This document shows, piece by piece, positions 9,755-20,500 of a stretch of DNA of 64,000 nucleotides. The DNA is taken from NCBI RefSeq assembly GCF_014467235.1, contig NZ_NKHP01000010.1, forward strand, positions 91,456 to 155,455, in the 5' to 3' direction. The first letter of the stretch is position 1, and each line of letters begins with the position of its first letter. The notes below the pieces were generated by a model. That model had not been told where the DNA came from. It saw nothing but the letters and a program-made list of their open reading frames with translations, and searched no databases. A program made the translations under genes and the position numbers. Source of the DNA: Xenorhabdus indica (GTDB lineage Bacteria > Pseudomonadota > Gammaproteobacteria > Enterobacterales > Enterobacteriaceae).

Positions 9755-10550
9755 AAACAATAATATATTAATTTCTGATAGTGTGTTTTATTTTATGAGG
9801 AAAATAAAAAATCCATTTAATCTGTAAATTTTTTCTTTATGTTTTCATCAGGAAATGAAAGAGAGTGTTATTAATTTTATCAATTCCTATTAAAGGATAC
9901 GATAAGTATTAAGGTTTATTCTTATGTATTGATTTTTATGGCTATTTTTGTTTTTTTATCAGAATTTTGAGGGTAAGTGACATGATGATTGACATGAGTA
10001 TATTTTGAGAGATTTCATAAATTTCATTACATCATTTTAAATTGATATCTTGGCTACCGAATGTGTTTATTGATTATCATGTTTGTTAGTTGTTCCAGTC
10101 ATTTTTATTGATTAGATATTTAGGTTAATAGCTGTTTAGATGTGATTAAACACAAATTTTTAAGCGCAATTCTTTAAACAACCATCTTTCAAACATGATG
10201 TTGATTAAATATATTTAAATAGAAAAGTATTAATGATCTATCTTATTAAACTATTTTATTTGTTATTTTTGTTAGGAATACGATTGTAACTCTTATGTAT
10301 TAGTGCTTAAAGGATAGCATCTCTATTCTGGTTCTGATATTGAGTTTGTAATTAACTTGATGGTAATGATACTTAATCAAATGAATAGGTCTTGGTTTCA
10401 TGAGGCTTGAGTTGTTTTGTTATTATATTTGAACAAATTGTCAGTGATGATATGAATCCATCTATAAGCTGTAGGCTGTTTTGTGTGTTAAAACAACTTT
10501 TTTGAAGATTTACCTATCATTGTGGGTAATAAATGGACATTTAAATTGGA
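9755..10550. other. AT-rich intergenic stretch without recognisable genes
   Basis: About 800 bp of very AT-rich sequence between the repeat and the ffs promoter. I see no open frame with a ribosome site and no recognisable protein fragment. E. coli carries ybaY, atl-like ybaZ and others in this interval, so it may be the eroded remains of lost genes. That is an inference. Confidence 0.5.
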
Positions 10551-10555
10551 GTGGC

Positions 10556-10584
10556 TTGCTATTTGAGATTGTATGAAAGATAAT
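10556..10584 (+). promoter_or_regulatory. sigma-70 promoter of ffs
   Basis: TTGCTA (10556-10561), a 17-bp spacer and GATAAT (10579-10584) make a good sigma-70 promoter, followed by a GC-rich discriminator (AGCCGCCGC) typical of stable-RNA genes. The predicted start near 10591 would give a 25-30 nt leader, which is processed off 4.5S RNA precursors. Confidence 0.7.
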
Positions 10585-10618
10585 AGCCGCCGCTTTGGAG
10601 TTTGAAGCTAACGTCAAT

Positions 10619-10732
10619 GGGGGCTCTATTGGTTCTCCCGCAATGCTAACTTGTTAACTTGGTCAGGTCTGGAAAGAAGCAGCCATAGCAGGGGATGTGT
10701 GTGCTGGGATGTCGCTGGTAGAGCCCTCACCC
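10619..10732 (+). ncRNA. ffs: 4.5S RNA, signal recognition particle RNA
   Basis: This 114-nt RNA pairs with Ffh to form the signal recognition particle. The ends GGGGGCTCTATTGG and GTAGAGCCCTCACCC pair. The centre carries the SRP domain IV motif GGTCAGGTCTGGAAAGAAGC followed by AGCC, with the GGAA tetraloop and the AG/GCAGCC symmetric and asymmetric loops. Relative to E. coli (CC-GGAA-GG) the tetraloop closing stem reads CT-GGAA-AG, a compensated C-G to U-A change. It lies upstream of hha as in related genomes. Ends were set by comparison with E. coli 4.5S RNA from memory. Confidence 0.95.
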
Positions 10733-10854
10733 ATTTTCAAGATGCGGTTTTTAGCCTACCATTTTTAACCCACAGTTAGTTTACATATCACCCAATATAT
10801 GGGGAGCCGATAATAATTACCGGCTTTCACTACTTCCTATCTGATCACAGCAGC

Positions 10855-11058
10855 TTAGCGGACAAATTTCCAAACAGATGACGGGATTTTATCATAGAGT
10901 TTATTCATGGTTAGTTCAGCCAAGCGGTGATCAGCGGCGGAATAGAACAATTCTAGTTCATCGTCCGAAAGCTCATATTTATTTTTCTCAATTACACGTT
11001 CCAGTGTTTCAATAGAAGTGCATTTTCTCAAACGCATCAGATAGTCAGTTTTAGTCAT
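10855..11058 (-). CDS. hha: Hha/YmoA-family haemolysin expression modulator
   Basis: Hha binds H-NS and adjusts silencing of horizontally acquired and virulence genes. The 67-residue protein starts [13 protein letters not shown] and runs [40 protein letters not shown], almost identical to Yersinia YmoA (67 residues) and lacking the five extra N-terminal residues of E. coli Hha. It is the second gene of a tomB-hha pair (46 nt apart). In E. coli the pair is described as a toxin (Hha) and oxygen-dependent antitoxin (TomB). Confidence 0.96.
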   Translation of the reverse strand: MTKTDYLMRLRKCTSIETLERVIEKNKYELSDDELELFYSAADHRLAELTMNKLYDKIPSSVWKFVR

Positions 11059-11104
11059 AATCGCCTTATCTTATTTGGTATAAAAATAGTTAGGAATATA
11101 TTTA

Positions 11105-11473
11105 TCAGATTTTGCTTAAAGAAGCGTTTAAATCATGTAACAGAATGTTAGTTAAGTGTTTATTTGTTTTTTGCCACTTTGTCAGTTCAACAAAGCTTAT
11201 CTTATCATTTCCAAACAAATTATATGTTTCATCCAGATATTTATCAATTAAGGTACTGAGGTTGTAGTTGTCAGTATATTTAATTTTAAAACTCCAAACA
11301 AACTCTGTAATGTGTTCGATAAATTCGTTTAGTCTTAAGCTTTTTTCAGAAGTCAGATCGTTTATCCAATGATTATCAGTGCGATTCAACACTGAAAATG
11401 CTTCGTGAATTAAATTTTCACATAAGTACTTTAATTCAGCAATATCATGTCTTTTTGGTGAATATTCATCCAT
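11105..11473 (-). CDS. tomB: Hha toxicity modulator TomB (YbaJ)
   Basis: TomB is a 122-residue cytoplasmic protein that counteracts Hha toxicity and influences biofilm formation. The conserved opening MDEYSPKRHDIAELKYLCE is the family hallmark. A longer frame starts at 11497, but the ATG at 11473 follows a strong GGGAGGTGATT ribosome site and matches E. coli. The C-terminal half is more diverged (DKYLDETYNLFGNDKISFVELTKWQK). It is the first gene of the tomB-hha operon. Confidence 0.93.
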   Translation of the reverse strand: MDEYSPKRHDIAELKYLCENLIHEAFSVLNRTDNHWINDLTSEKSLRLNEFIEHITEFVWSFKIKYTDNYNLSTLIDKYLDETYNLFGNDKISFVELTKWQKTNKHLTNILLHDLNASLSKI

Positions 11474-12208
11474 AATCACCTCCCGTAAACAATGCACGGC
11501 TTATTTTGAGCTAAGGCTTATACATATCAATTATTATAGTCGTTCTTTTAGAATTAAGCCTATCAAAACATGATTATTATTTATTAATAATAAGTCTCTA
11601 TATTTCTTTCGTTCACCAATCCGTTTTTTTAAAGGTGAGCAATTTACACTTAGTTAAGGCTAAAAGCTAGTATGCTACTAAAAATATGGATGTAAACACA
11701 TATGACATCAAATATATTGGATTATACTAATATAGTAGATGTTATAGCAAGTAGGTACAAAAATCATTATATACCCTTCATCTTTCAAATTGCTACTTTT
11801 TTGCTGATTATAGCGTTGGCTGCGTTCACTCACATATGTTATCCAGGCACAGTTATCTAGGTATAGTTATCTATGGCTTCTGGAGGTTTGTGAGTTGTTT
11901 GTTATCACGCTGCAACTTGAATTCGACTTGGGTATGAGTAATTGTATTGGAACTTTCAAAATCGATATAACATCATTATTACATATATCATCATCAAGGG
12001 GGAACACTTTTTACCATTAAAGGTGTAATCAGAAGAAACAGATGTCAAGTTACCAACTTATCTCCCATTTATTATAAAAAACGTAAAGATATCACATTTT
12101 AAAAGTAGAGCATTTTTCATAAGTATTTATTTTAACTGTGGTAAAAGTGGTTTTTCCAAGTTGGATACAAGAGAGGATGTTTTGTTGTTGGTGTCATTGG
12201 GTTGATAT
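11474..12208. other. intergenic region upstream of tomB and downstream of acrB
   Basis: This holds the presumed tomB-hha promoter region (11500-11700, AT-rich), repeat copy 2 (11770-11936), and about 270 bp before the acrB terminator in which I see nothing. A 52-codon plus-strand frame (11702-11860) has no ribosome site and its second half lies in the repeat, so I did not call it. Confidence 0.5.
11770..11936. repeat. 167-bp intergenic repeat with inverted ends (copy 2)
   Basis: It begins TATACCCTTCATCTTTCAAA and ends TGCAACTTGAATTCGACTTG then GGTATG, so the ends are imperfect inverted repeats. Internally it shares TTGGCTGCGTTCACTCACAT, a TTATCCAGGCACAGTTATCT segment and TATCTATGGCTTCTGGAGG with the family pattern of copy 1 (9595-9754). 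It is more degenerate than copy 1 and probably an old insertion. Confidence 0.72.
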
Positions 12209-12232
12209 AAAAGGCCACGAGTGTGGCCTTTT
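12209..12232 (-). terminator. Rho-independent terminator of acrAB
   Basis: AAAAGGCCAC-GAGT-GTGGCCTTTT: a perfect 10-bp stem just downstream of the acrB stop on the minus strand. The transcript reads through the G+C-rich stem into CCTTTTATAT. Confidence 0.88.
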
Positions 12233-12248
12233 AAGTTAATTACTGGAT

Positions 12249-15200
12249 TTATTGAGGAGATGAAATGTGTTTTATATCCTCATTTTTTTGGCTAAAACGG
12301 CGTCTAATTACAACAAAGAATACAGGGACGAAATAGATTGCCAGCGATGTTGCAGCAATCATACCTCCCAGTACGCCAGTTCCTACGGCATTTTGAGCAC
12401 CAGAGCCAGCACCATTGCTCAAAACCAAAGGCATGACACCTAGCATAAAGGCCAAAGAAGTCATCAGAATCGGACGTAAACGCATCCTCGCAGCCTCCAG
12501 AGTTGCTTCTATTAGTCCTTTACCTTCCTTCTCCAGCAAGTCCTTAGCGAATTCAACGATAAGGATGGCATTTTTTGCAGACAAACCGATTGTGGTTAGC
12601 AACCCTACTTTAAAGTAGATATCGTTGTCCAGACCCCGAATTAAAGTTGCCAGCAATGCACCAATAATTCCTAGTGGTACAACTAACATTACAGAGAATG
12701 GTATGGACCAGCTTTCATACAGCGCTGCCAGACAAAGGAACACGACAATCAATGATAGAGCATATAGTGCCGGAGCCTGGTTACCTGATAGACGTTCCTG
12801 ATAAGACATTCCCGTCCAGTCATAGCCAACACCCGATGGCAACTGTGAAGCAAGTTTTTCCATCAGAGCCATTGCATCACCGGTACTTTTCCCGCGGGCA
12901 GCTTCACCGACAATTTCCATTGATGGTAATCCGTTGTAGCGTTCCAGACGTGGAGGACCATAAATCCATGGTTCTTTAGAAGTATCTATGAATGCAGAGA
13001 ATGGCACCATTTCACCGAAATAGTTACGGACATACAGCTTACCAATATCTTTTGGCAACATACGGAAAGCTGAATAGGCCTGAACATAGACCTTTTTAAC
13101 CCGACCCCGGTCGATGAAATCGTTGATATAAGCACCACCAAACATCGTACTTAATGTTGTGTTGATATCATTGACGGAAACACCCAGTGCTTCTGCTTTC
13201 TCCTGATCAATATAGAAGCGGTACTGAGGAGTATCCTCCTGCCCATTAGGACGAACACTCGTGAGCATATCTGGATGTTGAGCAACCATGCCCAGTAATT
13301 GGTTACGTGCATTTATCAACGCTTCATGTCCGAGGTTTCCTCTATCAATGAGCTGGAAGTCAAAACCGCTGGAGGAACCTAATTCTACAATCGCCGGAAT
13401 GTTAAATGCGAATACCATCCCTTCCTTGATTTGTGAAAAACGGATGTTAGCCCGGTCTAGAATTGCCGGGACTTTGTCTTTTGCTGCCTTACGCTCATCC
13501 CAATCTTTTAAGCTGACAAAGGCCAGCCCCATATTTTGTCCCATACCAGCAAAACCAAAGCCGTTTAAGGTAAATACAGATTGAACAACGTCTTTTTCAT
13601 CGGTATAGAAGTAATCATTGACTTCATCCAATACTTTTTGTGTCTGCTCCTGAGTTGATCCAGAAGGTAGCTGAACCATTGCCAGCAGTACCCCCTGATC
13701 TTCTTGTGGAAGGAAAGAAGAGGGGATACGCATGAATATCAGAGCCATACCTGCGATCAGTCCAACATAAATCAGCAGATAACGCCCTGTACCACGTAGC
13801 ATACGCCCTACACTATCGGTATAGTGATGTGTGCTTTTTTCGAACAAGCGGTTAAACCAGCCAAAGAAACCGGTTTGAATGCCATGACTGCCTTTAGTAA
13901 CGGGTTTAAGCATGGTTGCACAGAGTGCGGGTGTCAGGATCAAGGCAACAAAGACAGACAATATCATTGCTGAGACGATTGTCACCGAGAATTGACGATA
14001 AATTGCACCGGTCGATCCACCAAAGAACGCCATTGGAACAAATACCGCAGAAAGTACCAGTGCGATACCGACCAAAGCACTTTGGATCTGCCCCATTGAT
14101 TTTTTTGTCGCTTCTTTTGGTGAGAGCCCTTCTTCTTGCATGACGCGCTCAACATTTTCCACCACGACGATTGCATCATCTACGAGTAGTCCAATGGCAA
14201 GTACCATAGCAAACATGGTTAACGTATTGATGGAGTAACCAAATGCGGCCAGTACTGAAAATGTACCTAGTAATACGATCGGAACTGCAATAGTTGGGAT
14301 CAGTGTTGCCCGGAAGTTTTGCAGGAACAGATACATGACAACAAAGACCAGCAGGATAGCTTCTGCCAGTGTTTTCACCACTTCGAAAATAGAAATCTTA
14401 ACGAAGGGGGTTGTGTCATACGGATATACAACGGTCAAACCATGCGGGAAGAATGGTTGCAGCTCAGCCAGTACTTTTTTGACCGCTTTAGACGTATCTA
14501 AGGCGTTGGCACCGGTTGCTAATTTGATACCGAGCCCTGACGCCGCTTTACCATTGAATCGGGCGATGAAGCCATAGTTTTGAGCACCAAGCTCAACAGT
14601 GGCAACATCACTTAGACTGATTTTTGAACCATCCGGATTTACACGTATCAGGATATTGCTGAATTGTTCGGGAGAACTTAGACGTGTCTGGGCAATGATG
14701 GAAACATTCAGGCGTTGCCCAGGAACAGGAGGTGTTCCCCCTAGCTGACCGGCTGCAACTTGGTTGTTCTGATCTCTGATGGCCTTCATGACATCTTGTA
14801 CAGTCATTTTATAATTGACCAACTTGTCAGGATCGAGCCAGATACGCATGGCATACTGAGTACCAAGCAGCATGGCTTCACCCACACCAGTAACGCGGCT
14901 GAGGGAGTCTTTGACACTGGCTCCGATATAGTCGGAGATGTCATCCTGAGTCATAGAATCATCTTCAGAAATGAAGCCCGCGACCATTAAAAATGAACTG
15001 GTTGTTTTATCAACGCTAACGCCTTGCTGTTGAACTTCCTGAGGTAACAATGGCATTGCCAGTTGCAGTTTATTTTGTACCTGCACTTGTGCAATATCAG
15101 GATCTGTGTTCGCTTCAAAGGTGAGTGTGATACTCACTTGGCCAGCAGAATCACTATTAGAAGACATGTACACTAAGTTATCGATACCATTCATATTTTG

Positions 15201-15398
15201 CTCAATAACTTGAGTGACTGTGTTCTGTACTGTTGTTGCGTCAGCTCCAGGATAATTTGCTGAGATAGAAATCGATGGCGGTGCAATAGAAGGATATTGC
15301 TCCACAGGTAATTTCATTATTGCCAACAGACCAGAAAGCATAGTGATAATCGCAATTACCCATGCAAAGATTGGTCGTTCTATAAAAAACTTAGGCAT
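12249..15398 (-). CDS. acrB: RND multidrug efflux pump permease AcrB
   Basis: AcrB is a 1049-residue proton-driven trimeric inner-membrane pump that exports drugs, dyes, detergents and bile salts through AcrA and TolC. It opens [20 protein letters not shown]. The proton-relay aspartates sit in [17 protein letters not shown] (near 407-408) and the relay lysine in [17 protein letters not shown]. The length equals E. coli AcrB (1049). It follows acrA by 14 nt in one operon and ends at a strong terminator. The final residues diverge, as is usual. TolC is not in the window. Confidence 0.96.
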   Translation of the reverse strand: MPKFFIERPIFAWVIAIITMLSGLLAIMKLPVEQYPSIAPPSISISANYPGADATTVQNTVTQVIEQNMNGIDNLVYMSSNSDSAGQVSITLTFEANTDPDIAQVQVQNKLQLAMPLLPQEVQQQGVSVDKTTSSFLMVAGFISEDDSMTQDDISDYIGASVKDSLSRVTGVGEAMLLGTQYAMRIWLDPDKLVNYKMTVQDVMKAIRDQNNQVAAGQLGGTPPVPGQRLNVSIIAQTRLSSPEQFSNILIRVNPDGSKISLSDVATVELGAQNYGFIARFNGKAASGLGIKLATGANALDTSKAVKKVLAELQPFFPHGLTVVYPYDTTPFVKISIFEVVKTLAEAILLVFVVMYLFLQNFRATLIPTIAVPIVLLGTFSVLAAFGYSINTLTMFAMVLAIGLLVDDAIVVVENVERVMQEEGLSPKEATKKSMGQIQSALVGIALVLSAVFVPMAFFGGSTGAIYRQFSVTIVSAMILSVFVALILTPALCATMLKPVTKGSHGIQTGFFGWFNRLFEKSTHHYTDSVGRMLRGTGRYLLIYVGLIAGMALIFMRIPSSFLPQEDQGVLLAMVQLPSGSTQEQTQKVLDEVNDYFYTDEKDVVQSVFTLNGFGFAGMGQNMGLAFVSLKDWDERKAAKDKVPAILDRANIRFSQIKEGMVFAFNIPAIVELGSSSGFDFQLIDRGNLGHEALINARNQLLGMVAQHPDMLTSVRPNGQEDTPQYRFYIDQEKAEALGVSVNDINTTLSTMFGGAYINDFIDRGRVKKVYVQAYSAFRMLPKDIGKLYVRNYFGEMVPFSAFIDTSKEPWIYGPPRLERYNGLPSMEIVGEAARGKSTGDAMALMEKLASQLPSGVGYDWTGMSYQERLSGNQAPALYALSLIVVFLCLAALYESWSIPFSVMLVVPLGIIGALLATLIRGLDNDIYFKVGLLTTIGLSAKNAILIVEFAKDLLEKEGKGLIEATLEAARMRLRPILMTSLAFMLGVMPLVLSNGAGSGAQNAVGTGVLGGMIAATSLAIYFVPVFFVVIRRRFSQKNEDIKHISSPQ

Positions 15399-15412
15399 GA
15401 ATCCCCAACTCC

Positions 15413-16612
15413 TTATTGAGATTTTTTGGCTGATTCAGTTTTAGTTGTTGTAGGCTTGGCATCCAAATCAACTTCCGTTGGCTGAACTGTTATTCCCGGC
15501 GCGATTTTCTGCAACCCTGTGACGATGACTCTATCACCTGCTTTTAAGCCTGCGGTAACCAGCCATTTGTTGCCAACGGCTTGAGTGGCATTGATAGAAC
15601 GCAACTCCACTTTGTTATCTTTATCAACGACTAGTGTCGTTGCCTGACCACGAGGTGTTCTGGTCACTCCTTGTTGCGGAACTAAGATCGCATTTTTGCG
15701 TACACCTTCTTCCAGTTTGGTACGGACAAACATACCAGGAAGTAGTTCTTCATTCGGGTTCGGGAAAACAGCACGCATTGTTATGGAACCCGTTGTTTCA
15801 TCCACAGTAATGTCTGAAAACTCAAGGTGACCAGTCTGGCTATATATTTTCCCTGCATCAGTGATTAAGTGAATTTTGGGCTTACCGTTTTCTCTCTGAA
15901 CTGTGCCTTTTGCGATCTCATTCTTAAGCCGCAGATAGTCATCGCTGGATTGCGTGATATCAACATAGATAGGATCAAGTTGTTGGACTGTTGTCAAAGC
16001 ATTTGCCTGTCCGCCAGAAACCAGAGCTCCTTCAGAGACGGTAGATTTACCTGCACGTCCTGAGATGGGAGAAGTGACTTTAGTATAAGCTAAGCTTATG
16101 CGGGCACTTTCCAATGCCGCTTTCAAAGATTGAACATCTGCCGCAGCCTGAGCATATTCGGAATTTGCTTTATCAAATTCCTGCTTACTGACATATTGCG
16201 TACCCAATAATGACTTATAGCGTTCAACAGTTAAACGAGCGACGCTTTCGTTTGCTTCTGCTCTGGCCAGATTTGCTTTGGCCTTACTGTAATCTGCTTG
16301 ATAGGTTGCTGAATCAATTTGATATAAAGAATCTCCGGCATGAACATCACTGCCTTCTTTGTAGTTACGTTTCAGAATGATGCCACCGACTTGAGGGCGT
16401 ACTTCAGCAACACGATAAGCTGAAGTTCTGCCCGGTAATTCTGTGATCACTGTCAGAGGTTCAGCTTTCAGCGTTACGATACCGACTTCAGGAACCTGCT
16501 CGCCAGCAGCCCCTTGCTGAAAATCTTGACTGTCATTACATCCTGAGAGAATGAAGCTGCCTGAAAGTACCAATAATATGGCCAGAGGCACAACCCCTCT
16601 GATTTTTCGCAT
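15413..16612 (-). CDS. acrA: RND efflux periplasmic adaptor AcrA
   Basis: AcrA is a 399-residue membrane-fusion lipoprotein that bridges AcrB and TolC. The signal peptide ends in the lipobox LSGC-ND (Cys25), so the protein is lipid-anchored. The body has the barrel-sandwich half [21 protein letters not shown], a coiled-coil hairpin (residues ~95-170, [21 protein letters not shown]), then [13 protein letters not shown] and the beta-barrel/membrane-proximal domains. Length matches E. coli (397). It is the first gene of acrAB and diverges from acrR across a region holding a conserved AcrR dyad. Confidence 0.96.
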   Translation of the reverse strand: MRKIRGVVPLAILLVLSGSFILSGCNDSQDFQQGAAGEQVPEVGIVTLKAEPLTVITELPGRTSAYRVAEVRPQVGGIILKRNYKEGSDVHAGDSLYQIDSATYQADYSKAKANLARAEANESVARLTVERYKSLLGTQYVSKQEFDKANSEYAQAAADVQSLKAALESARISLAYTKVTSPISGRAGKSTVSEGALVSGGQANALTTVQQLDPIYVDITQSSDDYLRLKNEIAKGTVQRENGKPKIHLITDAGKIYSQTGHLEFSDITVDETTGSITMRAVFPNPNEELLPGMFVRTKLEEGVRKNAILVPQQGVTRTPRGQATTLVVDKDNKVELRSINATQAVGNKWLVTAGLKAGDRVIVTGLQKIAPGITVQPTEVDLDAKPTTTKTESAKKSQ

Positions 16613-16700
16613 AAGTAAACCTCAATTTTTCAATGTAAACTCTCGAATTGATGAGTGCTAACGAGTGAAATTATTACTTCATTGATGAGCGATGCTATAG

Positions 16701-16724
16701 TACAAACATACATGAATGTATGTA
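16701..16724. promoter_or_regulatory. AcrR operator between acrA and acrR
   Basis: The 24-bp site contains the perfect dyad ACATACAT-GA-ATGTATGT (16706-16723). By memory it matches about 20 of 24 positions of the E. coli AcrR operator. It lies midway in the 151-bp divergent region and would let AcrR repress both acrAB and itself. Confidence 0.88.
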
Positions 16725-16763
16725 AATTAGCCTCGGTTAAAAAACAAAGTCTATGGCATAAAA

Positions 16764-17414
16764 ATGGCACGAAAAACTAAACAGCAAGCTAAAGAAACTC
16801 GTCAACAAATTATAGAAGCTGCGATAAAGGTTTTTTCTGAGCGTGGCGTTTCTGCTACGTCATTATCAGATATCGCAATTGCAGCCGGTGTAACACGTGG
16901 CGCAATTTATTGGCATTTTAAAAACAAAACTGATTTACTTTTTGCTGCTTGTAAAATGCCCGAAAGCACAATAGATGCTTTTGAAAAAGAGTATCAAGCA
17001 AAATATCCCAATAATCCACTCCTTGTATTGAGATCTCTGTTGATTTTTCTGTTAAAAATGATGACGGGTAATTGCCAGAATCGTTTGTTAATGGAAATTT
17101 TTTTCCATAAATGTGAGTTTGTTGGAGAAATGTCTTTATTGGCTGAACAGATTCGGGAGGTATGTATTTCCGATTATCAAAAAATAGAAGACGTGTTGGC
17201 TGCTTGTATTCAATCGGGAGAGTTGCCTCATGATATCGATCCAAAACGTTCAGCTATTATGCTAAGAGCATTAATGACTGGGTTATTGGAGAATTGGTTA
17301 TTTGCGCCGGACAGTTTTAATATTCAGGAGCAATCTGTATATCTGGTGGATAGTTTCATTGATACACTAAAATATAGCCATCACATGCGCCATATTGAAG
17401 AAAACAAATTTTGA
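16764..17414 (+). CDS. acrR: TetR-family repressor AcrR of the acrAB pump
   Basis: AcrR is a 216-residue TetR-type repressor. The N-terminal DNA-binding domain is MARKTKQQAKETRQQIIEAA...SATSLSDIAIAAGVTRGAIYWHFKNKTDLL. The rest forms the ligand-binding domain that recognises pump substrates. Length and N-terminus match E. coli AcrR (215). It is divergent from acrA and has the operator dyad about 40 bp upstream of its start. The C-terminal ligand domain is clearly less conserved than the HTH, as expected in the family. Confidence 0.95.
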   Translation: MARKTKQQAKETRQQIIEAAIKVFSERGVSATSLSDIAIAAGVTRGAIYWHFKNKTDLLFAACKMPESTIDAFEKEYQAKYPNNPLLVLRSLLIFLLKMMTGNCQNRLLMEIFFHKCEFVGEMSLLAEQIREVCISDYQKIEDVLAACIQSGELPHDIDPKRSAIMLRALMTGLLENWLFAPDSFNIQEQSVYLVDSFIDTLKYSHHMRHIEENKF

Positions 17415-17577
17415 ATAACATGAGATAAATATGAATGGAATCAATTTTTATTATGGTCAGTAATTATATGCTCTCAAGAGCAGGTTCTTGACACTGAGCT
17501 GAAAAATAAACATAGCAGTGTTACCCGCACTTCAGTGCTATCATTCCATTATCTGCAAACGATGAGTAAATGAATTC

Positions 17578-20500
17578 ATGGTTCCATTTAACCACTATTT
17601 GAGTGCAGTACTCAATAAGGGGGTCTTGTGCAATAAAAGACCTGGGATGCTGTATTTTCGCTTTTTAGGGCTGGTGAGCTTATTTATTCTGCTGTCATGC
17701 TTTTTTCATCCAGCTATGGCTGCATTCAGCAGTGATGTTCCAACGCGGGATGATATCCAGAATCAACTTAAAGTGTTAACCGAGCGTAAGGAGCATACAG
17801 TTGAGGAGAAAGCCTCAATAGTCGACTTAGAAAAAACGCTCTCTTTCTTTGATAAAATAGATCAAGTTAAGCTGGATTCTGAGCAACTTAAAAAAAATTT
17901 ACAGGAATTACCACAGAAATCACAACAGCTCACCACTGAATTAGCAAGCCTGAAGAATAATTCCCAACAGAATGAGAATGAATATAAGCAAAATCTGGCT
18001 ACTTTGTCTCTGAAACAGCTTGAAGCTAAACTGAACAATACACTGAACAATCTGCAAAAAGCACAGGACAATCTCGCCAGTTATAATAGTCAACTGATTG
18101 GGTTACAAACGCAGCCAGAAAGAGCACAAAATTTGCTGTACCATAATGTACAACGGTTGCAGCAAATTCGTAATCAGCTTAATAACGCAATCACGGAACA
18201 GTCTGAGGTTCGTCATACCGAAATCGAATTATTATTGGTAGAGCAATCTTTCTTGATGCAACAAAAGGACTACCAAAAAGAGTCCTTGCAAGTCAATACC
18301 CAGTTACAAACGCTTTTACAGCTTCAACGTGATTACACTTCTTTCCAAATTGAACAATTGGAGCGGTATGTCCAGTTAATTCAGGATATTGTTAATGGAA
18401 GACACCTAATTGTTTCGGAAGAAACTGCCAAAGAGGTGCAGAATTCAGATGATACTAATCCCCATATTCAGTCCAATCCGCTGGTCAGGGAAGAAATCGA
18501 GATAAATCGAGATCTCAGTGAACGTTTGGTAGCGGCAACACGGGATAATAACCAACTAGTGCAGAAAAAAATTCAGGTAAAGAATTTTCTGGATAGAGCT
18601 ATCCAATCTGAGCGTGGTTTGAAAGAGCAAGTTAAAGTGTTACGTGGAAGCTTATTGTTATCACGCATTTTGTTTCAGGAACAGCTCAAAGTACCCCGAA
18701 ATGTCCTGACAAAGGACTTACCAACGAAAATTGCCGACTTGCGGTTAGAACAGTTTGAGATTGCTCAGCAACGTGATCAGCTTTACTTGGTTAATGACTA
18801 TATCAATCAACTATTGAACCAACATGTTAGTGAGATACAAAATGAGCCTCAAGAGATGGTTGGGGAAATTCGTAATGCGATAGAGCAATTGCTTGAGATC
18901 CGCCGGGATTTATTGAACCAACTGAATAACTTGCTTGGTCAGCAGATTACACACGCTATTAATTTGCAGATGGATCAACAGGAGTTATTGGATGTGAGTC
19001 AATCGCTGGAACAGACGCTTGTCCAGCAGATTTTCTGGGTTAATAGCAATAAGCCTATGAACTGGGCATGGTTGAAATCACTGCCAGCATTAGCTCATGA
19101 GGAGCTGACGCATTTTAATATTCATTTTACGATCAGCGGGCTTATCACCGGGTTGCAGAATTCCATTCACTTTGTTATTCCCCTTTTACTTGTAGGGCTG
19201 TTTTTACGCTGGCAGACAAAAAGTATTAATGTGCAACTAAAGAAAATTTCTGCTGAGGTAGGGCAACTACGCAGGGATAGTCAATTACATACTCCACTGG
19301 CCTTGATTCTGACGCTGATAAAGACATTGCCTCTGGCTTTTATTATTCTGGCAATAGGTTACTGGTACTCGAAGTCAGGTGATGAGTTAGGAGAGTTGGT
19401 TTGGGGATTTTCCCGTCAATTGGCGTTATTCTGGATTGTCTATAGATGCAGTTATCAAATTCTGGATAAAGGGGGGCTGGGAGAACAGCATTTCTCACTG
19501 AATAAAGAATTGTGTTCACTATTTCGCAAAAACCTCGCGAGATTGTCACTCGCTTTATTGCCGCTTCTGTTTTGGGTAACCCTGGGCGTTAAACATCCAC
19601 TTCGGTTATCTGATGATGTTATTGGTCAATGTACGGTACTGATTTGTCTGTTCTTTGTTTTCATTTTTATTTTTCCATTCTGCCGTCAAGTATGGCGTGA
19701 AAAAAGTTCGCATATGATCCAAACCATCGTGGTAACAACATTGACTTTTGCCCCGTTGGTTCTCATTGTGCTAACGGTATCCGGCTACTTCTATACGACA
19801 TTACGTTTATCTGAACGCTGGCTTTACAGTGGTTATCTGCTACTTCTCTGGCATATTTGCTATCAGTCCTGTCTGCGTGGATTAAGCCTTGCAGCACGTA
19901 GTATTGCGTATCGCCGGGCGGTTGCCCGCCGTCAGGCTCAGGCAAAAGAAGGTGCAGAGGGTGAAGTGGTGGAAGAACCACCAATGGCATTGGATCTCAT
20001 TAATCAGCAATCATTACGTTTAACCACGATGGTGCTGTTTCTGATCTTTTTTATGGCATTTTACTGGACTTGGTCTGACTTGGTGACGGTATTCTCTTAC
20101 CTTGATGGAATTAATCTGTGGCAATACAGTACGGCAACAGAGCTAGGAAATGTCCTGCAACACGTCACCTTGAAAGATTTGGCTCTTTCCATAGCTATGC
20201 TGGTTATTTCATGGGTTATGATGAGAAACTTGCCGGGTTTGTTGGAAGTATTGGTACTATCCCGTTTACAGTTACAACAGGGTTCTTCTTATGCCATTAA
20301 GACAACGTTGACTTATTTTATCATCGGTGTTGGGGGGATTAGTGCACTGGCAACACTGGGTGTTTCATGGAATAAATTACAGTGGCTGGCAGCAGCACTT
20401 TCGGTGGGGTTGGGATTTGGATTACAGGAAATCTTTGCCAATTTCGTTTCAGGTTTGATTATCTTGTTTGAACGTCCTGTTCGTATCGGCGATACCGTTA

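Noticed and set aside
11702..11860. A 52-codon plus-strand frame (MTSNILDYTNIVDV...).
   Set aside because: No ribosome site, and its second half lies inside repeat copy 2. It may be the broken start of a lost gene, but there is not enough to call it.
12415..14990. Several 60-100 codon plus-strand frames opposite acrB (and similar ones opposite copA, mscK, htpG and ybbP).
   Set aside because: They are shadows of long conserved genes, lack ribosome sites, and show no family features.
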